From an uncultured Clostridia bacterium (lineage in GTDB: Bacteria; Bacillota; Clostridia; TANB77; CAG-508): a DNA stretch of 38,609 bases. Shown here in pieces: positions 1 to 8,392 of the stretch (the first letter of the stretch is position 1; each line of letters opens with the position of its first letter). The notes beneath the pieces are model-generated. The model did no database searches. It was not told the DNA's origin and worked only from the letters and a program-made list of their open reading frames with translations. The DNA is taken from assembly GCA_944386325.1 (NCBI GenBank), contig CALXAP010000001.1, forward strand, positions 1-38,609, read 5' to 3'. The position numbers and the translations under genes are program-made.

Positions 1-66
1 ATTCTATAAACATCTCCAATCGCATTCAAAATTTATTCAATATTATATATCAAAATCTTTATCTTT

Positions 67-117
67 AAGCTGTGAATTGTAACCTTTAATCTTATTTTAT
101 AAGCTGTGGATAGTAAC
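67..117. repeat. Two partial MITE terminal repeats
   Basis: Two copies of a 17-nt motif lie at 67-83 (AAGCTGTGAATTGTAAC) and 101-117 (AAGCTGTGGATAGTAAC). They match the inverted termini of the small elements at 19940-20101 and 33382-33504. No partner terminus or central palindrome is inside the window here, so this is a remnant or the edge of an element that begins upstream. Confidence 0.55.
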
Positions 118-128
118 TTATACGTTTC

Positions 129-185
129 TTGCTAGACCTTAAATTAATGTAACAAATATTAAAAATTACAAAAAAGGTCTAGCAA
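129..185. terminator. Inverted repeat, possible terminator of an upstream gene
   Basis: TTGCTAGACCTT at 129-140 is exactly complementary to AAGGTCTAGCAA at 174-185, separated by 33 nt of AT-rich sequence. There is no T tract after the right arm, so termination is uncertain. It lies just upstream of the promoter at 201-228. Confidence 0.35.
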
Positions 186-200
186 AGCTAGATTTGTGCA

Positions 201-228
201 TTGACAAATGCCAAAAAAATGTTATAAT
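201..228 (+). promoter_or_regulatory. SigA-type promoter
   Basis: A perfect -35 TTGACA (201-206) and a perfect -10 TATAAT (223-228) are separated by 16 bp. The predicted start is about 20 nt ahead of the ribosome binding site of the small membrane ORF, so it should drive that ORF and probably rpmE. Confidence 0.8.
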
Positions 229-253
229 AATGTTTGTAATTGAGGTGAATTTT

Positions 254-415
254 ATGGTTGCGAAATACTGGAAGAAAGTATTGTTTATAATTTTAATAAT
301 TGCATGTCTTTTTAATGTAGTAAACAAATTGGTACAAAAAACATCTTTGTTAAATGAAATACAATCATCTGTACAGTTTATAAGTAATCATAAAACAGAA
401 AATGAGAATAATTAA
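254..415 (+). CDS. Small single-pass membrane protein, unknown function
   Basis: A 53-residue product is predicted from ATG 254, which has a good ribosome binding site (GAGGTG at 242-247). An upstream in-frame start at 194 precedes the promoter's -35 box and is unlikely. The N-terminus is basic (VAKYWKK), followed by one hydrophobic segment of about 16 residues and a polar tail. I do not recognise a family. It sits between a strong promoter and rpmE, so the two may be co-transcribed. A membrane location is inferred from the hydrophobic segment only. Confidence 0.6.
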   Translation: MVAKYWKKVLFIILIIACLFNVVNKLVQKTSLLNEIQSSVQFISNHKTENENN

Positions 416-486
416 TATTGCATTAAAGTTTTATTTATGTTAATATAATTTATAATGTGAAAATTAGAGGAAGAGGTGAATACATA

Positions 487-687
487 ATGAAAGAGGGTAT
501 ACATCCAAAATATCAACCAGCAAAAATAATATGTGCATGTGGTAATGTACTTGAAACAAATTCAACAAAATCAGAACTTAAAGTTGATGTATGTTCTAAA
601 TGCCATCCTTTTTGGACAGGAAACTTAAAACATAATACAACAGGTGGTAGAGCAGATAAATTCAAGAAAAAATATGGAATTGAATAG
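487..687 (+). CDS. rpmE: 50S ribosomal protein L31, zinc-binding form
   Basis: The 66-residue protein begins at ATG 487, preceded by GAGGTGAA at 473-480; the in-frame GTG at 457 lacks that site. It starts MKEGIHPKY, the usual start of L31, and carries the zinc-ligand cysteines of the C+ form: CACG near residues 16-19 and [10 protein letters not shown] near residues 36-45. L31 sits on the large subunit central protuberance and helps bridge the subunits. The zinc form is normally the one made when zinc is plentiful. It ends in a basic KKKYGIE tail and is followed by a terminator. Confidence 0.95.
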   Translation: MKEGIHPKYQPAKIICACGNVLETNSTKSELKVDVCSKCHPFWTGNLKHNTTGGRADKFKKKYGIE

Positions 688-695
688 AAAGATAA

Positions 696-735
696 GCCTT
701 TGTAAAGTAACATTTTTACAAGGGTATTTTTCTTT
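696..735 (+). terminator. Rho-independent terminator after rpmE
   Basis: A 10-bp stem pairs CCTTTGTAAA (697-706) with TTTACAAGGG (715-724), including one G-U pair, and is followed by the T-rich stretch TATTTTTCTTTT. It separates rpmE from the next transcription unit. Confidence 0.8.
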
Positions 736-743
736 TTATAAAC

Positions 744-772
744 TTGATTTAGTAAAACATATGTTATATAAT
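744..772 (+). promoter_or_regulatory. SigA-type promoter with overlapping inverted repeat
   Basis: The -35 TTGATT (744-749) and -10 TATAAT (767-772) are 17 bp apart. ATTTAGTAAA (747-756) and TTTACTAAAT (773-782) form an inverted repeat that spans the promoter and could be an operator; this role is inference. It should drive the U32 gene and the operon behind it. Confidence 0.7.
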
Positions 773-804
773 TTACTAAATTATATTTATTTTTGGAGGG
801 AAAA

Positions 805-2040
805 GTGAAAAAACCAGAATTACTAGCTCCAGCAGGTTCTTTTGAAAAAGCAAAAACTGCATTTATGTATGGAGCAGATGCTATTTATTGTGGAACTTCT
901 TCTTTATCTTTAAGAACAAGAGCAGACATGGATGATAATGATTTATTTAAAACAATTAGATATGCACATGAAAATGGAAAAAAAGTATATGTTGCAATAA
1001 ATATTTTTCCATGGGATGAAAGTTATGAAGAAGTTGCAAACCAAGCAAGAATGTTAAATGAATTAAATGTAGATGGTGTTATTGTATCAGATGGAGGAGT
1101 TGTAGAACTAATTAAACAAGTAGCACCTGATATAGATATACATATAAGCACACAAGCAAATACTGTTAGCTTGCATGCAAGTAGATTTTGGTATAATAAT
1201 GGTGCTAAAAGAGTTATTTTAGCTAGGGAATTAAATAAAAATCAAATTAAATATATTACAGAAAATAAACCTAATGGTTTAGAAACAGAAATATTTGTAC
1301 ATGGTGCAATATGTTTTGGCTATTCTGGTAGGTGTTTTTTAAGTGATTTCTTATCTTGCAGGAGTGCAAATCTAGGTGATTGTGCTCAAAGTTGTAGATG
1401 GAAATATAATGTTTATGTTGAAGAAACAAATAATCCTGGTAATTTAATGCCTGTTGAAGATGATAAAAATGGTACATATATATTTTCATCTAAGGATTTA
1501 TGCTTAATAAAGGAAATACCAGATATAATTAATTTAAATGTAGATAGTTTAAAAATAGAAGGAAGATTAAAAACAGAATATTACTTAGCTACAGTAATAA
1601 ATGCATATAGAAATGCAATAGATGATTATTTTAAATATCCATCAAGATATGATTATACAAAGTATTTAAAAGAGCTTGAAAAAACTAAAACTAGAGGATT
1701 AACTACTTTTTATTTTAACGATAGGAATAATAAGGATTTTCAAGATTATACAGGAAATCAATATAATTCAGAATATGAATATGGTGGTAAAGTTATAAAA
1801 ACAGATAAAAATTTAAAAACAGTTATAGAAATAAAAAATAAACTTCAAAAAAATGATTTGATGGAAATTATAATACCTGGTCAAATAGAACCTGTTGAAT
1901 TTAAAATAGAAGGTTTATGGGACTATGAGACTGATGAAGAAATAGGATATATTAATCCAGGAAGGGCAAATCAAAAAGTAAAATTGCGTTTACCAATAGA
2001 AGTAAAAGAAGGCTATATAATTAGAAGAAAGAAAAATTAA
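805..2040 (+). CDS. trhP: U32 family tRNA hydroxylation protein (TrhP-like)
   Basis: A 411-residue protein is predicted from GTG 805, five bases after GGAGG (795-799); the in-frame TTG at 793 overlaps that site. It starts KKPELLAPAGSFEKAKTA and contains the family signature HGAICFGYSGRCFLS near residue 166 with CAQSCRWKY shortly after, whose cysteines are thought to hold an iron-sulfur cluster. These proteins are filed as peptidases U32, but TrhP/YrrO members act in forming 5-hydroxyuridine at the tRNA wobble position from prephenate. TrhP rather than the related 23S rRNA enzyme RlhA is preferred because of the short, single-domain length. It leads an operon with rsmE. Confidence 0.85.
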   Translation: MKKPELLAPAGSFEKAKTAFMYGADAIYCGTSSLSLRTRADMDDNDLFKTIRYAHENGKKVYVAINIFPWDESYEEVANQARMLNELNVDGVIVSDGGVVELIKQVAPDIDIHISTQANTVSLHASRFWYNNGAKRVILARELNKNQIKYITENKPNGLETEIFVHGAICFGYSGRCFLSDFLSCRSANLGDCAQSCRWKYNVYVEETNNPGNLMPVEDDKNGTYIFSSKDLCLIKEIPDIINLNVDSLKIEGRLKTEYYLATVINAYRNAIDDYFKYPSRYDYTKYLKELEKTKTRGLTTFYFNDRNNKDFQDYTGNQYNSEYEYGGKVIKTDKNLKTVIEIKNKLQKNDLMEIIIPGQIEPVEFKIEGLWDYETDEEIGYINPGRANQKVKLRLPIEVKEGYIIRRKKN

Positions 2041-2063
2041 TAATTTAAGTTTTGGAGGTTTTA

Positions 2064-2822
2064 GTGCAAAGCTTTTTTGTAAATAAAGAACAATTAGATA
2101 TTGATAAAAATGAAATAGAAATAATAGGTGACAATTTTAATCATATAAAAAATGTGTTAAGATATAATATTAATGATAGGTTAAATATTGTAGTTGAAAA
2201 TGAAAATAAGTATTTATGTGTAATTAAAGAAATTTCCAAAGAAAAAATTATATGTAATATTGAAAATAAAATAGATACAAATTGCGAAGCAAATATAAAA
2301 GTAGATATTTATCAAGGATTACCTAAATCTGATAAAATGGAGTATATTATTCAAAAATGTACTGAACTTGGAGTTTGGAACTTTACACCAGTGAATTTAA
2401 AAAGATGTATAGTAAAATTAAATGGCAAGGATGAAGCAAAAAAAATTGCAAGGTGGAATAAAATTGCAGAATCTGCGGCAATGCAATCTGGTAGAATACA
2501 TATACCATTAGTTAAAGAAAGTATAAATTTAGAACAATTATGTAATGTTATTAAAGAATATGATATGGTTATATTAGCATATGAAGATGAAAAAGAAAGA
2601 TATATAAAAGATATAATAAAAAATAAAAAATTAAATAATATTGCATTAGTTATTGGACCAGAGGGCGGATTAGATATAAATGAAGTTAATAGATTAAAAG
2701 AATGTGGCGCAAATATAGTTAGTTTAGGTAATAGAATTCTTAGAACTGAAACAGCTCCAATAGTTATGACTTCTATAATAATGTATGAATTAGGTGATAT
2801 AGGAGGAAGAAAAGATGAGTGA
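2064..2822 (+). CDS. rsmE: 16S rRNA m3U1498 methyltransferase RsmE
   Basis: A 252-residue SPOUT methyltransferase is predicted from GTG 2064, just after GGAGG at 2054-2058; the TTG at 2052 overlaps this site. The N-terminal OB-like part has the typical HIKNVLR segment. The C-terminal knot contains IGPEGGLDINEV and the closing LGNRILRTETAP, which bind S-adenosylmethionine. The enzyme N3-methylates U1498 of 16S rRNA in the assembled small subunit. Its stop codon overlaps the start of the following membrane protein gene by 8 nt, indicating translational coupling. Confidence 0.95.
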   Translation: MQSFFVNKEQLDIDKNEIEIIGDNFNHIKNVLRYNINDRLNIVVENENKYLCVIKEISKEKIICNIENKIDTNCEANIKVDIYQGLPKSDKMEYIIQKCTELGVWNFTPVNLKRCIVKLNGKDEAKKIARWNKIAESAAMQSGRIHIPLVKESINLEQLCNVIKEYDMVILAYEDEKERYIKDIIKNKKLNNIALVIGPEGGLDINEVNRLKECGANIVSLGNRILRTETAPIVMTSIIMYELGDIGGRKDE

Positions 2823-3297
2823 ACTAGAAAATGATTTAGAACTACAATTAAAGGAAAAAAAGAAAATTCCCAAAAAGGTAAGAGAAAATATATATGATAA
2901 AATATTTGTAAATACGATTATTGCAATACTTGTTGTTATATATTTTGGATTTTTAAATTTAGGGTATAGTAATATTGAAAAAGAAGTATTTATTACAGAT
3001 TTAAAAGTTTTTAGTTTTTCTATTTTAGTTTTGTCTATTATTTTATTGGAAAAGGGATATAAGAAAGATAATCCAGGAATTTTTTTAAATGGAATTGAAA
3101 CATTTTGTATTTCGTTTATAACACTTTTTATGACACATACATTTTTTGAAACTAGTGATGCTACAAGAAAAATTGTAAGTTTATCATTTTTATATATTTC
3201 TATATACTATATGTTAAAATCAGTATATGTATATATAAAAGAAGTAAAGAAATATAAAAGTAATATGAGTGATGTAAGAGATATTATTAGTAAATAA
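2815..3297 (+). CDS. Small integral membrane protein, unknown function
   Basis: A 160-residue protein starts at ATG 2815 behind AGGAGG (2801-2806), inside the end of rsmE. After a charged N-terminus (about 28 residues, rich in K and E) there are four hydrophobic segments, at about residues 33-50, 62-80, 90-108 and 120-138, then a basic tail. I do not recognise a named family with confidence. Its position between rsmE and yicC in a tight operon suggests a conserved housekeeping membrane protein of Clostridia, but its role cannot be told from sequence. Confidence 0.75.
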   Translation: MSELENDLELQLKEKKKIPKKVRENIYDKIFVNTIIAILVVIYFGFLNLGYSNIEKEVFITDLKVFSFSILVLSIILLEKGYKKDNPGIFLNGIETFCISFITLFMTHTFFETSDATRKIVSLSFLYISIYYMLKSVYVYIKEVKKYKSNMSDVRDIISK

Positions 3298-3314
3298 AAG
3301 GATGGATAAATTAA

Positions 3315-4184
3315 ATGTTAAAAAGTATGACAGGATATGGTAGAAGTATTTATGAAAGTAACAAAAGAAGATTTATTATTGAGATAAAATCTGTAAATCA
3401 TAAGTATAATGATATTTCTATAAAAATGAATAAAAATATTAATTATTTAGAAAATACTATAAGAAAAAAAATAAAAAAAAATATTTCAAGAGGAAAGATT
3501 GATGTTCATATTTCTTTAGAAGAATTAGAAATTGATAAAAAAATTAATATTAATAAAAATTTAGCAGAAAAATATATTTCTAATATTAAAGAAATAGCAA
3601 AGGAAAATAATACAGAAATTATAATTAATATGTCTGATATATTAATGATACCTGATATAATGAGTGCAAATGAAAATGTAGAAGATTCAGAATTAGAAAA
3701 AGAACTTTTAGCTGGGTTAGATATTGCTATAAATAATTTTATAGATATGAGAATTAAAGAAGGAGAAAAAATACAAGAGGATTTATCTAATAGATTAGAT
3801 ATAATAAGTAAATATTTAAATGAAATAAATTCTTATTCTACTGGACTTGTTGAAGAATATATAGTAAAATTAAAAAAGAGGATAAAGGAAATTTTAAAAG
3901 ATGATGTTGTTGATAAGAATCGATTATCTATGGAAGTAGTAATTTTTGCAGATAAATGTTCAATAGAAGAAGAGCTTACTAGATTAAATAGTCATATAGT
4001 ACAATTTAAGAGTATGCTTAATGAAAATAATATAGGCAAAAAGATGGATTTTTTAATACAAGAGATGAATCGTGAAATAAATACTATTGCTTCAAAAGCT
4101 AATTGTTTGGAAATAACTAAATTAGTTGTTGAGGTAAAAAACGAATTAGAAAATATTAGAGAGCAAGTTCAAAATATTGAGTAG
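3315..4184 (+). CDS. yicC: YicC/YloC family endoribonuclease
   Basis: The 289-residue product starts with the hallmark [11 protein letters not shown] and ends with the conserved region LNSHIVQF ... [19 protein letters not shown]. YicC proteins form a hexameric clamp-like ribonuclease that acts on small RNAs in E. coli. The gene is followed directly by remA, rpoZ and gmk, the same set seen in the Bacillus yloC-remA-gmk-rpoZ region, here with rpoZ before gmk. The ribosome binding site (AAAGGA at 3297-3302) is weak. Confidence 0.93.
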   Translation: MLKSMTGYGRSIYESNKRRFIIEIKSVNHKYNDISIKMNKNINYLENTIRKKIKKNISRGKIDVHISLEELEIDKKININKNLAEKYISNIKEIAKENNTEIIINMSDILMIPDIMSANENVEDSELEKELLAGLDIAINNFIDMRIKEGEKIQEDLSNRLDIISKYLNEINSYSTGLVEEYIVKLKKRIKEILKDDVVDKNRLSMEVVIFADKCSIEEELTRLNSHIVQFKSMLNENNIGKKMDFLIQEMNREINTIASKANCLEITKLVVEVKNELENIREQVQNIE

Positions 4185-4194
4185 GGAGGTATAT

Positions 4195-4434
4195 ATGCAA
4201 CTTATTAATATTGGGTTTGGCAATATTGTTTCTGCTGATAGAGTTATTGCTATAGTTAGCCCAGAATCAGCACCAATAAAAAGAATAGTACAAGAAGCAA
4301 AAGAAAATAAAACAGCAGTAGATGCAACATATGGAAGGAGAACAAGAGCTGTTATAATAATGGATTCTGGACATGTTATATTATCTGCAGTTCAACCAGA
4401 AACAGTTGCTGGAAGATTTGAAAAAGAAGATTAA
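4195..4434 (+). CDS. remA: Extracellular matrix regulator RemA (DUF370)
   Basis: A 79-residue protein is predicted from ATG 4195, with GGGAGG at 4183-4188 at the ideal distance; an earlier in-frame start at 4177 lies within yicC. The signature [20 protein letters not shown] and [14 protein letters not shown] is typical of RemA. RemA is a DNA-binding activator of matrix and osmoprotection genes in Bacillus and forms ring-like oligomers. The gene is wedged between yicC and rpoZ, its usual position. Confidence 0.95.
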   Translation: MQLINIGFGNIVSADRVIAIVSPESAPIKRIVQEAKENKTAVDATYGRRTRAVIIMDSGHVILSAVQPETVAGRFEKED

Positions 4435-4457
4435 TATTAGAAAGAGGGAATGTTAAA

Positions 4458-4649
4458 ATGATGGTAAAACCAAGTGTTACAGATTTATTAAAAATTGTTA
4501 ATAATAGATATGAACTAGTTATTGCAACAGCAAAAAGAGCAAGACAAATTGCAGATGGCAGTAAAAAGTTAACAGATGTAGATGAAGAATCACCTGTAAC
4601 AATAGCTGTTAACGAGATTGCTGAAGGTAAGGTGAAAATTGTATGTTAG
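4458..4649 (+). CDS. rpoZ: RNA polymerase omega subunit
   Basis: A 63-residue omega is predicted from ATG 4458 (ATG 4461 is also possible), behind GAGGG at 4444-4448. It has the family core VTDLLKIVNNRYELVIATAKRARQIADGS. Omega helps fold and stabilise the beta-prime subunit and supports ppGpp signalling in some bacteria. It overlaps gmk by 7 nt, so the two are translationally coupled. Confidence 0.93.
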   Translation: MMVKPSVTDLLKIVNNRYELVIATAKRARQIADGSKKLTDVDEESPVTIAVNEIAEGKVKIVC

Positions 4650-5218
4650 TTATTTTGTCTGGGGTTTCAGGAGCAGGAAAAGATACAATAAAAAGAGAAT
4701 TAATAAAAAGAATGGATAATGTAATAACAATAGCATCATATACTGATAGACCTAAAAGAGAAGGAGACTCTAGTTCACAGTATAACTATGTTACAAAAGC
4801 TGAATTTGAAAAAATGATAGAAAACGATGAATTATATGAATATTCAGTTCATCATAATCATTATTATGGTACATCAAAAAAATTATTAAATGATACAATA
4901 AAAGAAGGTAAAATAATTGTAAAAGATATTGATGTAAATGGAACAGAACATTTGGTAGAATTGTTTAAAAATGATGTAAAAGTAGTTACTATATATTTAA
5001 GAGTACCAAAAGAGGTATTAAAACAAAGATTAGAAAACAGAGAAGATAAACCAGATTTTAAGGAGATAAAATTAAGATTAAATAGATTTGATTATGAAGA
5101 ATCTAAAATTGGAAACTACGATTATGTTATAAAAAATAACGATTTAGAAAAAACTGTTCAAATAATTATGGCAATAATAAATAATGAATATAAATTAGGA
5201 AATAATACAGAGTTTTAA
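4643..5218 (+). CDS. gmk: Guanylate kinase
   Basis: The 191-residue enzyme phosphorylates GMP to GDP with ATP. The P-loop GVSGAGKDT is at residues 7-15, followed by the GMP-binding SYTDRPKREGD and the YEYSVHHNHYYGTSK segment of the guanylate kinase fold, then LRVPKEVLKQRLENR of the lid. D replaces the more usual S after the P-loop lysine. The start overlaps the end of rpoZ. A strong hairpin follows immediately, with the stop codon forming part of it. Confidence 0.94.
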   Translation: MLVILSGVSGAGKDTIKRELIKRMDNVITIASYTDRPKREGDSSSQYNYVTKAEFEKMIENDELYEYSVHHNHYYGTSKKLLNDTIKEGKIIVKDIDVNGTEHLVELFKNDVKVVTIYLRVPKEVLKQRLENREDKPDFKEIKLRLNRFDYEESKIGNYDYVIKNNDLEKTVQIIMAIINNEYKLGNNTEF

Positions 5219-5251
5219 AATAAAGTACGCATATAAAAGCGTACTTTATTT
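5218..5251 (+). terminator. Terminator after gmk
   Basis: A perfect 13-bp stem (5218-5230 with 5239-5251; core AAGTACGC / GCGTACTT) has an 8-nt loop. The T tail is short (TTTATTT), so readthrough into the next gene is possible. It ends the yicC-remA-rpoZ-gmk operon. Confidence 0.75.
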
Positions 5252-5278
5252 GATAAAACAGAAAAAGGAGTAAATTAT

Positions 5279-6469
5279 ATGTACGAAGTATATGCAGATT
5301 TACATGTTCATATAGGAAGAAGTAATAAAAATAAGCCAATAAAAATAACTGCTTCAAGTTCATTGAATTTTTCTAATATAGCATATGAATGTGAAAGTAG
5401 AAAAGGAATTAATATTGTAGGAATTATTGATTGTGCATCACCATATGTAATAGAAGATATAGAAGATTTTCTGAAAAAAGGACAGGCATATGAATTGGAT
5501 GATGGAGGAATATTATATAAAGATAAAGTTTGTATTATTTTAGGAAGTGAAATAGAAACATCTGAAATAAATGATGATGGAAATACTGGGAGTGCACATA
5601 ATTTATGTTATTTCCCAAAACTAGAAAATATAAAAAAATTTTCAAATGAAATGAGTAAGCATATCAAAAATATAACTTTAAGTTCACAAAGAGCTGATAT
5701 ATCAGCATATGATTTAATTGATATTGTAGAAAAATATGATGGAATTTTAATTCCAGCTCATGCGTTTACACCACATAAAAGTTTTTATGGTAATTGTACA
5801 AGTAGATTAGAGAGAATTTTTAAAGAAAAATATGATAAAATATTAGCAATTGAATTAGGTTTAAGTTCAGATACATATTTAGCTGATTGTATTTCAGAGT
5901 TAGAAAATAAAAATTTTATAACTAATTCAGATGCACATTCTTTACCAAGAATAGCTAGAGAATATAACAAAATGTTAGTCAATAATATAAGCTATAAAGA
6001 ATTAATAAAAACTATAAAAAATGAGGATGGAAGAAAAATAATTGCAAATTATGGGCTTGATCCTAAACTTGGTAAATATCATAGAACTTATTGTGAGGTA
6101 TGTAAAAAAAGTATTGAAGGAAATCCTCCTATAAGAAAATGTGATACATGTGATAGCAAAAATATAACAATGGGTGTTTTAGATAGGATTGAATTAATAA
6201 AAGATAAAAATGAGTCTATAAGTCCAAAAAATAGGCAAGAGTATATTTATCAGATTCCACTTAGCTTTATACCTGGTATAGGGCAAAAGACAATAAATAA
6301 ATTGTTAGAGACTTTCGGAACAGAAATGAATATAATTCATAATACTTCATTTGAACAATTGGCAAATGTTGTTGGAAATACTGTTGCAACAAATATAGAA
6401 AATGCTAGAAGTGGTAATATTAAGATACAATCTGGTGGCGGAGGAGTGTATGGTAAAATAACAACGTAA
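5279..6469 (+). CDS. EndoQ-like PHP-domain endonuclease (YqxK family)
   Basis: The 396-residue protein matches the endonuclease Q family. The N-terminal PHP metal-binding domain has DLHVHIG (residues 8-14), HAFTPH and NSDAHSLPR. A zinc ribbon follows with CEVCKKS and CDTCDS near residues 273-296. A C-terminal helix-hairpin-helix-like IPGIGQKTINKLL (from about residue 333) is followed by a glycine-rich end. Characterised EndoQ enzymes nick DNA 5' of deaminated bases (uracil, hypoxanthine), so a role in repair of deaminated DNA is expected. It lies between gmk and spoIIM. Confidence 0.85.
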   Translation: MYEVYADLHVHIGRSNKNKPIKITASSSLNFSNIAYECESRKGINIVGIIDCASPYVIEDIEDFLKKGQAYELDDGGILYKDKVCIILGSEIETSEINDDGNTGSAHNLCYFPKLENIKKFSNEMSKHIKNITLSSQRADISAYDLIDIVEKYDGILIPAHAFTPHKSFYGNCTSRLERIFKEKYDKILAIELGLSSDTYLADCISELENKNFITNSDAHSLPRIAREYNKMLVNNISYKELIKTIKNEDGRKIIANYGLDPKLGKYHRTYCEVCKKSIEGNPPIRKCDTCDSKNITMGVLDRIELIKDKNESISPKNRQEYIYQIPLSFIPGIGQKTINKLLETFGTEMNIIHNTSFEQLANVVGNTVATNIENARSGNIKIQSGGGGVYGKITT

Positions 6470-6477
6470 AAAGTTCT

Positions 6478-6529
6478 AAAAAATTATTTTATTACATAGA
6501 TATTATGTATGTAGTAAAATAATTTTTTT
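6478..6529 (+). terminator. Long-stem terminator
   Basis: A 21-bp stem (6478-6498 with 6508-6528, one G-U pair) has a 9-nt loop, and the right arm ends in seven T. It separates the EndoQ-like gene from spoIIM. Confidence 0.85.
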
Positions 6530-6616
6530 CATATTATAAACAGTGCAATTTCCTATAATATAAAAAACAAATTAAGAAAAATTATTATCTACATTTCTAA
6601 GACGGAGGTAAAGTGT

Positions 6617-7255
6617 ATGAGTAAACATAAGCAAAAAGAAAATAGAAATGTAATATTAAATCATATAAAAAATAATTTAAAAGAATATGTTTCTGTTATT
6701 ATTGTTTTTTTAATTGGCATAGTATTAGGTGTAATTGTATTAAATAATTCTAATGATCTTCAAAAACAAGAATTAAGTACATATGTAAATGATTTTGTAA
6801 CTCAATTAAATTCAGATGTTAGTATAGATAAAATTCAATTATTAAAAAATGTACTTATAAATAATTTAATTATAGTTATAGGGTTATGGTTTATAGGTTC
6901 TACTGTTATTGGAATACCAATTGTATATGCAATAGTAGCATATAAAGGATTTTGCTTAAGTTATTCAATATCAACAATACTTGCTGTATTAGGAGGAAGT
7001 AAAGGGATATGTTTTGTTTTAGCTAGTATATTGCCACAAAATATAATATATATACCATGTATATTAGCATTAGCAGTTAGCGGAATTAAACTATACAAAT
7101 CTATAATGAAAGATAGGAGAATAGATAATATAAAATTAGAGATTTTTAGACATATATTTTTCTCACTATTTATATGTATTTTATTTATAATAGGTTCGAT
7201 TATAGAAACATATGTTTCTAGTAATATAATAATGAGTATTTCACAATATTTGTAA
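6617..7255 (+). CDS. spoIIM: Stage II sporulation protein M
   Basis: This 212-residue membrane protein has the SpoIIM length and layout: a basic N-terminus, a first transmembrane segment (VIIVFLIGIVLGVIVLNNS), a loop of about 40 residues, then several hydrophobic segments with GLWFIGSTVIGIPIVYAIVAYKGFCLSYSI split between them, and a last helix near the C-terminus. SpoIIM works with SpoIID and SpoIIP in the mother cell to remodel peptidoglycan during engulfment. GGAGGT at 6603-6608 supports ATG 6617. It stands just before xerD, as is common in Firmicutes. Confidence 0.92.
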   Translation: MSKHKQKENRNVILNHIKNNLKEYVSVIIVFLIGIVLGVIVLNNSNDLQKQELSTYVNDFVTQLNSDVSIDKIQLLKNVLINNLIIVIGLWFIGSTVIGIPIVYAIVAYKGFCLSYSISTILAVLGGSKGICFVLASILPQNIIYIPCILALAVSGIKLYKSIMKDRRIDNIKLEIFRHIFFSLFICILFIIGSIIETYVSSNIIMSISQYL

Positions 7256-7415
7256 TTTTAAAAAAATAAATAGAAAAAAATAATAAAAACTAGAAAAAAA
7301 GCTTTACTTTTTTTTACTGTTTTGATATAACATATATAGTTTATGTAAATTTTTTATTGGTAATGTTACACCATTGAAAATATAAAATAAAATATTATAG
7401 AGGAGCTAGAGGGTA

Positions 7416-8297
7416 ATGGAAAAGAAAATCAAATTATTTTTAGAATTTCTACAAAGTGATAAGAGATTGTCAAATAATACACTTCAATCATATAAAAGGG
7501 ATATTTTACAATATAAAAATTATGTAGATACAAATAAAATTAATTATTTAAAAGTTTCAAAAGAAGATATAAAACAATATCTTATGTATTTACAAGATAT
7601 GAATAAGAAAACTTCAACAATATCTAGAAATTTAGCTTCCATTAGATCATTTTATCAATTTTTATTAAGAAATAAAAAAATTAAAACAGATCCTACAGAG
7701 GGAATTCAATCACCAAAAATCGAGAAAAAAGCCCCAAATATTTTGTCTTCAAAAGAGGTAGAATTATTACTTGAACAACCAAATTGCATAGATTTAAAAG
7801 GTATTAGAGATAAAGCAATGCTTGAATTTGCATATGCAACAGGTATGAGGGTAACAGAGATTATATCATTAGATGTAGATGATGTTAATTTAGAAACAGG
7901 TTTTGTAGTTTGTAGAAATAATGGTAAACAAAGAAGCATACCTTTAGGTACATTATCATTAAAAGCATTAGAGAATTATATAAAAGATGCAAGACCAATT
8001 TTAATAAAAGATGAAAATAACAAGGCTTTATTTGTTAATATTAATGGAAGAAGATTAACAAGACAAGGATTTTGGAAGATTGTCAAATATTATAAAGATC
8101 AAGCTCATATAAATAAAGATATTACACCACATGTTCTAAGACATTCTTTTGCAACACATTTATTGCAAAATGGAGCTGATTTGAAAGCTATTCAAGTTAT
8201 GTTAGGTCATTCAGATATATCATCAACTCAAGTATATATGCAATTTCAAGATGAAAGTTTAAAAAATGTATATAAAAAAGCTCATCCAAGAGCATAA
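7416..8297 (+). CDS. xerD: Tyrosine recombinase XerD
   Basis: The 293-residue protein has the full XerC/D layout: an N-terminal SAM-like core-binding domain (residues 1-95) and a C-terminal catalytic domain. Catalytic residues visible are R145 (GMRVTEI), K171, H239 and R242 (HVLRH), H265 (LGHSD) and nucleophile Y274. Xer recombinases resolve chromosome dimers at dif. The isolated position with housekeeping neighbours (spoIIM upstream) and standard length argue for the chromosomal XerD rather than a mobile-element integrase. Confidence 0.9.
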   Translation: MEKKIKLFLEFLQSDKRLSNNTLQSYKRDILQYKNYVDTNKINYLKVSKEDIKQYLMYLQDMNKKTSTISRNLASIRSFYQFLLRNKKIKTDPTEGIQSPKIEKKAPNILSSKEVELLLEQPNCIDLKGIRDKAMLEFAYATGMRVTEIISLDVDDVNLETGFVVCRNNGKQRSIPLGTLSLKALENYIKDARPILIKDENNKALFVNINGRRLTRQGFWKIVKYYKDQAHINKDITPHVLRHSFATHLLQNGADLKAIQVMLGHSDISSTQVYMQFQDESLKNVYKKAHPRA

Positions 8298-8305
8298 AAA
8301 TATTT

Positions 8306-8326
8306 GCACCATATAGGTGCTTTTTC
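8306..8326 (+). terminator. Terminator after xerD
   Basis: GCACC (8306-8310), loop ATATA and GGTGC (8316-8320) are followed by five T. It is short but of classic shape. Confidence 0.8.
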
Positions 8327-8392
8327 TATTGTTAAACAATCCAAATTATGATATATTTAAGTGTAAATTTAATACAGAAAAGAGAGAAACAA